Of a DNA stretch of 64,000 nucleotides, positions 63,901 to 64,000 are shown piece by piece; within the stretch, counting starts at the first letter, position 1; each line of letters starts with the position of its first letter. The position numbers and the translations under genes were made by a program. The DNA is from Hybos culiciformis (Eukaryota; Arthropoda; Insecta; Diptera; Hybotidae), in contig OZ023273.1 of assembly GCA_964007475.1 (NCBI GenBank), positions 30,491,557 to 30,555,556 of the forward strand, given 5' to 3'. The notes beneath the pieces were generated by a model. The model searched no databases. It was not told where the DNA came from and saw only the letters and a list, made by a program, of their open reading frames with translations.

Positions 63901-64000
63901 CAGGTACTTTATATGAAATTTTTGTTCAAAATTTAGATATTTAGCATATTTTTTGCTTCAATTAAAAGTATCAAGGAAATTAATATTTTCGAGAATAGAA
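3767..64000 (+). CDS. giant secreted Thr-rich mucin-like protein, multi-exon, 3'-incomplete
   Basis: This is the overall gene model: exon 1 (3767-3926) plus 123 repeat exons between 13404 and 63903, interrupted by introns. Exon 1 ends one base into a codon (CAG|GT). Each repeat exon starts with the last two bases of a codon after AAAATAG and again ends one base into a codon, so all junctions read G|TA (Val) and stay in frame. The joined exons give about 2,970 codons with no stop. After the signal peptide the product is nearly all Thr, Pro and Glu, the composition of a heavily O-glycosylated mucin (peritrophic matrix, salivary or cuticular roles are possible in insects). No chitin-binding or other folded domain is visible, and no terminal exon lies in the window. 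Retention of nearly any intron would end translation within about 13 codons. The exon model is inferred from splice signals and phase only. Confidence 0.72.
4667..4883. mobile_element. foldback element with ~90-bp inverted arms
   Basis: The left arm (4667-4764, beginning CATAGATTAAGAATACAGAA) is the imperfect complement of the right arm (4794-4883, ending TTCTGTATTCTTAATCTATG), with a ~30-bp loop. A related segment starting CTAATAAATTACC occurs on both sides (near 4569 and 4948), suggesting the full element spans about 4560-5050. A 20-bp piece (GAAATACAACAACCACAATT) is duplicated in tandem at about 4581-4623. No transposase is encoded. Confidence 0.6.
5051..6201. other. AT-rich intronic DNA, nothing recognised
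   Basis: Only short random frames on either strand. The one notable local feature is a GC-rich palindromic stretch near 6158-6208 (GCCGACTGGCAGTCGG and CGGGCATACCGG) just before the dispersed repeat at 6202. Confidence 0.4.
6202..6316. repeat. dispersed repeat, copy 1 (paired with 9600-9716)
   Basis: About 115 bp from GGGCCGACAG to AAATTAAGCAATTA that recurs in the same orientation at 9600-9716 with scattered substitutions and small indels. Both begin with GGGCCGA followed by a T-run and share TAGAATTCAAAGTAATAT and AATTCTCTAAATTAAGCAAT. The LINE fragment and the hAT-type element lie between them. Confidence 0.7.
6468..8112 (-). mobile_element. 5'-truncated non-LTR retrotransposon (LINE)
   Basis: A LINE fragment read on the minus strand. 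Its 5' limit is near 8064-8112, where a 24-bp segment (ACAAGATGCATAATCCATGT and onward) is present twice in tandem. Its 3' limit is a T-run at about 6468-6479, which is a poly(A) tail on the coding strand. It retains the reverse-transcriptase and C-terminal domains but no endonuclease or ORF1, typical of incomplete reverse transcription. No clear target duplication was found. The chemistry of the RT motifs suggests a jockey-like insect LINE, but the clade is uncertain. Confidence 0.8.
6560..8248 (-). CDS. LINE reverse transcriptase, N-terminally truncated
   Basis: An uninterrupted 562-codon frame. Retrotransposon homology begins near residue 70; the earlier residues are flanking sequence read in frame. 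Visible RT motifs: NYRPIALTSILSKVMESLI (110-128), QYGFRTNRST (146-155), VVALDIAKAFDRVW (178-191, catalytic Asp 182), GVSQRCVLSP (238-247) and SFADD (267-271, catalytic Asp pair). The usual GVPQG-type motif reads GVSQR, so the conserved Gly is changed and activity is doubtful. The C-terminal part has LGSKITSDLSWKIHI and a YIRPKLKYNSHIWAGA segment usual for insect LINEs. No endonuclease domain is present. The open frame suggests a fairly recent insertion. Confidence 0.85.
   Translation of the reverse strand: MWVTSNFLTRISSQYHTNSKNIRFKLNVNAFNSPIRNFNITFLSILTHGLCILYNTWIMHLVLKHTASVLAKPLRNLFYLSYSLGIYPTKWKVVHVQPIAKKGDKCDPSNYRPIALTSILSKVMESLINNKVKKYLECNKLLNDQQYGFRTNRSTGDLMTYLSHKLNASLHNSGEACVVALDIAKAFDRVWHSVLISKVKSMGLGSAFVNWISNFLSGRSIRAVVDGYQSHIFNINSGVSQRCVLSPTLFLIFINDLLQSTLNHIHSFADDSNLVACYDFINRNSTSSNAVTTKRNFLQSSINHDLSKISQWGLLNRVEFIASKTQSCLISRKLSTFEPQLSFQGESIAKSGNLDILGSKITSDLSWKIHIFETTKNAAKCLGFLKRCKQYFPPSDLLNIYKSYIRPKLKYNSHIWAGAPKTHLEYLDKVQRRAIRLINDHQATSSLTSLNHRRNVGSLSIFYKYLVGTDTCSLEVKALVPQLQVFSRQTRTASTSHPYFVKIPKCDRTSFGDSFSIRTSRMWNALPSKLFPTAGGRLIYDLRRFKKSVNDYLLTVPLFNPV
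8250..9315. mobile_element. non-autonomous hAT-type element with perfect 8-bp target duplication
   Basis: The ends are CAGGGCTGTGG (8250) and CCACAGCCCTG (9315), followed inward by runs of GGAGTC/GACTCC repeats (8260-8352 and 9222-9290). CCCACAAC flanks both sides exactly (8242-8249 and 9316-9323). The end sequence and 8-bp duplication fit the hAT superfamily. No transposase frame is present. A second, internal inverted repeat occupies 8584-9199. Confidence 0.88.
8584..9199. repeat. long internal inverted repeat of the hAT-type element
   Basis: Left arm 8584-8735 and right arm about 9055-9199 are complementary. Examples are AGTCCAAGAGCTCGCAACGT against ACGTTGCGAGCTCTTAGACT, GCTACGGTGCAGGA against its mirror near 9117, and TTACCCGTGGGAGCAGA against its mirror near 9065. 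The loop holds two related GGTCTGGCA...CGTCTGGCAA segments in direct orientation (8785 and 8931). This may be a nested foldback element or the element's own subterminal repeats. Confidence 0.65.
9511..9802. repeat. direct repeat pair flanking dispersed repeat copy 2
   Basis: The ~87-bp segment at 9511-9597 (ACATATTTAAATTATTGG through AAAACCGAGTA) recurs at 9716-9802. Between them lies copy 2 of the dispersed repeat (9600-9716). The arrangement looks like a composite insertion flanked by direct repeats. Confidence 0.6.
9803..11730. other. AT-rich intronic DNA, nothing recognised
   Basis: No persuasive gene. Short frames are fragmentary and lysine- or phenylalanine-rich, as expected from AT-rich DNA. 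Long A and T runs occur near 9900, 10120, 11100 and 11490. A small GC-richer patch near 9980-10050 (TACCCGGGCCGAATTTTGG) has no identifiable origin. Confidence 0.4.
11734..12272. mobile_element. PIF/Harbinger-like MITE, TTA target duplication
   Basis: The left end AGGCCGGTATTCAACTGAAG is mirrored by the right end (CAGTTGAATACCGACCT, ending 12272) with few mismatches. TTA flanks both ends (11731-11733 and 12273-12275). Three-bp TTA duplications and GG-rich ends fit PIF/Harbinger MITEs. Internally there are repeated AGATAAATTTTATCT-type segments in both orientations. It is non-coding. Confidence 0.75.
12390..13255. repeat. two inverted TTTGGATT-rich modules
   Basis: Runs built on TTTGGATTTTGA / TTTGGATTATGATC (12390-12600 and 12915-13075) are each followed by their complementary form, AATCCAAATGTTCAAAA-like (12640-12790 and 13110-13255). 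The middle segment AATTAGGATCA occurs at the same relative place in both (12605 and 13071), so the whole module appears duplicated with an offset of about 467 bp. It lies just before the exon array. It is non-coding. Confidence 0.6.
13404..16972 (+). CDS. mucin repeat exons 1-10
   Basis: Each is 72 bp and starts at 13404, 13795, 14186, 14575, 14964, 15354, 15730, 16119, 16510 and 16901. Each encodes four blocks of four Thr separated by Pro-Glu, Pro-Glu and Ala-Glu, opened by a junction Val and closed by Pro. The first exon has a distinct synonymous pattern (GAAACCACGACAACA). Exon 2 changes the first Pro to Ser (ACATCTGAA) and exon 10 the second (ACATCAGAA). Exon 6 uses an AAAAAAG acceptor instead of AAAATAG, still ending in AG. 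The intron before exon 7 has lost part of the ATCGAATAATTTATTTGAAATC stretch. All donors keep GTACTT. Confidence 0.8.
17291..21261 (+). CDS. mucin repeat exons 11-21
   Basis: 72-bp exons starting at 17291, 17682, 18073, 18464, 18855, 19245, 19635, 20026, 20417, 20800 and 21190. All encode the standard 24-residue unit except exon 21, where ACG-GCA gives Thr-Ala in place of Thr-Thr before the second Pro. Exon 20 has a one-base deletion in its donor region (GGTACTTATATG), which leaves the GT intact. Exon 21 is followed by an intron lacking about 125 bp. The diverged intron subtype (TTTAAGACTAATTTTGTAAT) follows exons 13, 17 and 19. Confidence 0.8.
21456..24646 (+). CDS. mucin repeat exons 22-30
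   Basis: 72-bp exons starting at 21456, 21847, 22238, 22629, 23020, 23410, 23801, 24192 and 24575. Exons 22-24 are nearly identical neighbours sharing ATTTAACC and TTTATTTCAAATC in their introns, a sign of recent local duplication. All encode the standard unit. The variable Thr codons in the second Thr block read ACT-ACG-ACG, ACT-ACG-ACA or ACT-ACT-ACG, all synonymous. Exon 29 is followed by the third intron subtype (GTTCACAATTAAAGATATAT). Confidence 0.8.
24966..29343 (+). CDS. mucin repeat exons 31-42, including an 8-unit duplication
   Basis: Exons start at 24966, 25356, 25747, 26138, 26527, 26919, 27308 (81 bp, listed separately), 27708, 28099, 28490, 28881 and 29272. Exons 31-34 recur as 39-42 at an offset of 3,133-3,134 bp with shared private variants (AGTTTCACC before 31 and 39; GAAATTTTTTTTC after 33 and 41; TTTCAGCAT before 34 and 42). 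This is a tandem duplication of eight units. Apart from exon 37 the coding units are standard. Confidence 0.8.
27308..27388 (+). CDS. variant repeat exon 37, 81 bp, with Ile-Val-Val-Val
   Basis: This exon is 9 bp longer than the rest and still in frame. Its end reads ACTACTACTATTGTAGTAGT before ACCAG|GTACTT, so the last Thr block becomes Thr-Thr-Thr-Ile-Val-Val-Val-Pro. The inserted stretch is a near-perfect palindrome (ACTACTA/TAGTAGT), consistent with a template-switch copy of the neighbouring ACTACTAC. Both splice sites are intact. It is the only unit with a hydrophobic run. Confidence 0.75.
29448..30789. mobile_element. 1,342-bp insertion interrupting the array, empty site known
   Basis: It sits in the intron after exon 42. 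Equivalent units at 26138 and 34475 read straight through (AATAATAAAAATTCCTTTTC), which sets the inserted length at 1,342 bp with a 2-bp overlap (AA). The first 190 bp form a long palindrome. ATAGTAGATT with a following AAGAAAATT occurs near 29447 and again near 30306. AATGTAAATACAA recurs at 30624, 30645, 30673 and 30754. No coding frame or transposase is visible and the family is unknown. Confidence 0.75.
29456..29635. repeat. 180-bp palindrome (foldback) in the insertion
   Basis: The left arm with TTTTGTATACACACAAACAC pairs with GTTTGTGTGTATACAAAAC in the right arm. The centre is near 29546 (GACCGAAGGTC) and the outer ends are TACAATACAT and ATGTATTGTA. Arms are about 85 bp with few mismatches. 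Confidence 0.8.
31003..34934 (+). CDS. mucin repeat exons 43-53
   Basis: 72-bp exons starting at 31003, 31394, 31783, 32174, 32564, 32954, 33304, 33695, 34086, 34475 and 34863. Variants: exon 43 has Ile for the second Thr (ACAATAACC). Exons 43, 46 and 53 end ACAACAACAG, changing the final Pro to Thr. Exons 44 and 51 have Gln for the second Glu (CCACAAACA). All acceptors are AAAATAG and all donors GTACTT. The introns after exons 48 and 49 have lost the usual early stop (TTATCA for TTAGCA). Confidence 0.8.
35254..38796 (+). CDS. mucin repeat exons 54-63
   Basis: 72-bp exons starting at 35254, 35643, 36034, 36420, 36810, 37160, 37551, 37942, 38333 and 38725. Exons 54-60 are the second copy of exons 44-50 with the same private changes: Gln in 54, final Thr in 56, the CTAAGATTAAACC intron before 58, the shortened unit before 59, and ATTACACC before 60. 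Exon 60 differs from exon 50 by a final Thr, so change followed duplication. The others encode the standard unit. Confidence 0.8.
39116..43094 (+). CDS. mucin repeat exons 64-74
   Basis: 72-bp exons starting at 39116, 39507, 39897, 40287, 40677, 41068, 41459, 41850, 42241, 42632 and 43023. Most carry ACT-ACT-ACC in the variable Thr site and TTTATATGCAATTTTT after the donor, marking a homogenised local subfamily. The introns after exons 67 and 70 lost the first in-frame stop (TTATCA). All encode the standard 24 residues. Confidence 0.8.
43414..47692 (+). CDS. mucin repeat exons 75-86, with three shortened copies
   Basis: Exons start at 43414, 43805, 44196, 44593 (36 bp), 44947, 45338, 45729, 46120, 46517 (36 bp), 46871, 47267 (36 bp) and 47621. 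The short ones are listed separately. Exons 79, 84 and 86 follow the CTAAGATTAAACC / ATATGGGAAAATTT intron type, always just after a short copy, so the short-long pair was duplicated as a block twice. Exons 84 and 86 share TATGACATTTTTG after the donor. The remaining exons are standard. Confidence 0.78.
44593..44628 (+). CDS. shortened repeat exon 78 using an internal acceptor
   Basis: A deletion joins AAATCTCTTTCT directly to ACTACTACGACACCAG, removing the normal acceptor and the first half of the exon. The next AG is CGACACCAG|AAACAACC. An exon starting there is 36 bp, begins in phase 1 (G|AA gives Glu) and ends at the usual donor. It would add 12 residues including Thr-Thr-Ala-Thr (ACCGCAACT). 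Skipping it would also keep the frame. Which happens cannot be told from sequence. Confidence 0.5.
46517..46552 (+). CDS. shortened repeat exon 83, duplicate of exon 78
   Basis: Same deletion, same CACCAG internal acceptor and same ACCGCAACT variant as exon 78, at a constant offset of 1,924 bp, so this is a block duplicate. The preceding GTTATTACGAAGATTTTACC intron is also shared. Use depends on the internal acceptor. Confidence 0.5.
47267..47302 (+). CDS. shortened repeat exon 85 with CTAG acceptor
   Basis: This carries the same deletion, but the internal acceptor reads GACACTAG|AAACAACC: CCAG changed to CTAG. As coding sequence upstream of the acceptor this would be Pro to Leu, but in the spliced model it is intronic. 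It keeps Thr at the position that is Ala in exons 78 and 83. It is 36 bp and in phase 1. Confidence 0.5.
48048..48118 (+). pseudogene. tRNA-like relic (SINE head or tRNA pseudogene), GTA anticodon position
   Basis: The box A-like TGGCTTAGTGG and a perfect box B GGTTCGATTCC are correctly spaced. The anticodon stem TCAGA/TCTGA pairs fully around a 7-base loop with GTA, which would read Tyr codons. The T stem (CCTGG against CCCAA) and the acceptor stem do not pair, and no tRNA-Tyr-type intron is present. It is better read as a decayed tRNA or the head of a tRNA-derived SINE inside the inserted element. Confidence 0.5.
48160..49480. repeat. minisatellite, 13 copies of a ~108-bp unit
   Basis: AGCTACGGTTAGGTCGTGCC (with variants) recurs at 48174, 48282, 48387, 48497, 48604, 48716, 48823, 48928, 49037, 49146, 49257, 49333 and 49440. 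Spacing is 105-112 bp except one 76-bp unit (49257 to 49333). Each unit continues GGAGCAAAATATACGAAA, a variable T-run, AATAGGTAGCTCCGGTGAAA, TTAATATTACCTGAAAA and an A/T run. Units vary mostly in homopolymer length. The minus-strand frames here (up to 139 codons) are by-products of the periodicity. Confidence 0.95.
49777..53362 (+). CDS. mucin repeat exons 87-96
   Basis: 72-bp exons starting at 49777, 50168, 50564, 50954, 51345, 51735, 52123, 52511, 52899 and 53291. Exon 92 changes the second Pro to Ala (ACAGCAGAA). The introns after exons 93 and 94 share the AGAATATAAATAATAA variant. After exon 91 the usual intron stop TAG is TCG, so read-through would extend further. The others encode the standard unit. 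Confidence 0.8.
53682..58065 (+). CDS. mucin repeat exons 97-108
   Basis: 72-bp exons starting at 53682, 54072, 54463, 54855, 55246, 55638, 56030, 56421, 56812, 57203, 57594 and 57994. Exons 100, 102 and 103 have a CTTTCTAAATAG acceptor region and TATATAAAATTTTTG after the donor, a distinct subfamily. Exons 104-107 share GAAATGTTTGTTC after the donor. Exon 108 follows an intron with a 17-bp-scale TTATTTTATATATATT insertion and reads ACAACAACACCT, a synonymous change. All are in frame and standard. Confidence 0.8.
58382..63903 (+). CDS. mucin repeat exons 109-123 (array continues beyond the window)
   Basis: 72-bp exons starting at 58382, 58774, 59164, 59555, 59941, 60331, 60719, 61111, 61501, 61885, 62273, 62661, 63050, 63441 and 63832. 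Exon 113 is the most changed standard-length copy: the fourth Thr is Glu (ACCGAACCT) and it ends CCCAAG|GTACTT, giving Gln in place of the last Pro; its intron also lost the first stop (TTAAGC). The rest encode the standard unit. No different exon, stop or polyadenylation context appears before the window ends inside the next intron. Confidence 0.8.

Larger units (their letters stand above)
49656..64000 (+). repeat. exon array, segment C: 37 tandem units, running off the window
   Basis: Same unit as segments A and B, starting part-way through an intron after the second insertion. Local subfamilies are visible. Units with GTTCTTGGTAAGAAAATATC cluster at 53.6-55.4 kb and 61.4 kb. Units with a TTTCTAAATAG acceptor occur at 54.85, 55.64 and 56.03 kb. 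Units with TTCCAGAATATAAATAATAA introns occur at 52.2, 52.6, 62.0 and 62.4 kb. The array has not ended at base 64000. Confidence 0.97.

Noticed and set aside
13689..63944. Repeated frames of 60-87 codons starting within the introns and running through each exon
   Set aside because: They start mostly at non-ATG codons, their N-terminal part is the intron 3' half and their C-terminal part the next intron's 5' end. They are by-products of an open intron-exon stretch, not separate genes.
13330..64000. CRISPR array because of regular spacing
   Set aside because: The whole 391-bp unit is repeated, not a short repeat with unique spacers; there are no cas genes and the context is eukaryotic.
13330..64000. 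Plain satellite DNA with no gene function
   Set aside because: Not excluded, but the conserved 72-bp exon with matching phase, synonymous variation and an upstream signal-peptide exon with a TATA box makes a gene the better reading.
13330..64000. Assembly artefact inflating the array
   Set aside because: Most units have private differences and the insertions are unique, so the array is real. The exact copy number and the longest block duplications could still be misassembled.

Overview
This is AT-rich animal nuclear DNA, most likely from an insect and possibly a fly. The evidence is spliceosomal introns with GT/AG boundaries, a TATA-type promoter, a 5'-truncated non-LTR retrotransposon, hAT-type and PIF/Harbinger-like miniature transposons with clean target-site duplications, and a secreted Thr-rich mucin-like product. 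There is no prokaryotic gene organisation. The species assignment is inference.

One plus-strand gene dominates the window. A promoter (TATAAAAG at 3688) precedes exon 1 (coding 3767-3926), which encodes a signal peptide and a short Ser/Thr-rich tail and ends in phase 1. After a 9.5-kb intron come 123 small exons in head-to-tail units of about 391 bp, from about 13.33 kb to the right edge. Each unit is a 72-bp exon plus about 319 bp of intron. Every exon starts and ends in phase 1, so each adds exactly 24 residues (16 Thr, 3 Pro, 3 Glu, 1 Ala, 1 Val) and any subset can be spliced together in frame. The exons visible here would encode about 2,970 residues, and the array has not ended at 64 kb. 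I read this as a giant secreted mucin-like protein built by amplifying one exon. No splicing has been observed, and a non-expressed satellite carrying exon-like units is the alternative.

Layout: 1-842 holds AT-rich DNA and decayed copies of the array unit lying upstream of the promoter. 843-3344 holds transposon remnants, including a hAT-like element with an 8-bp target duplication that contains a nested palindromic MITE with its own duplication. 3688-3926 is the promoter and exon 1. Intron 1 (3927-13403) holds a foldback element, a minus-strand LINE fragment, a 1,066-bp hAT-type element with a perfect 8-bp target duplication, a PIF/Harbinger-like MITE and inverted TTTGGATT-rich modules. 13.33-64 kb is the exon array. 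It is interrupted twice: by a 1,342-bp insertion at 29448-30789, whose empty site survives in a duplicated copy, and by about 1.77 kb at 47889-49655, which carries a tRNA-like relic and a 13-copy minisatellite of about 108 bp.

Within the array the exon is far more constant than the intron. The main variable site in the exon is synonymous (Thr codons), while introns fall into recombining subtypes with many indels. Higher-order duplications of 5, 8 and 10 units show continuing unequal exchange. Three copies lost the normal 3' splice site but keep a possible in-frame internal acceptor, and one copy gained 9 bp in frame.
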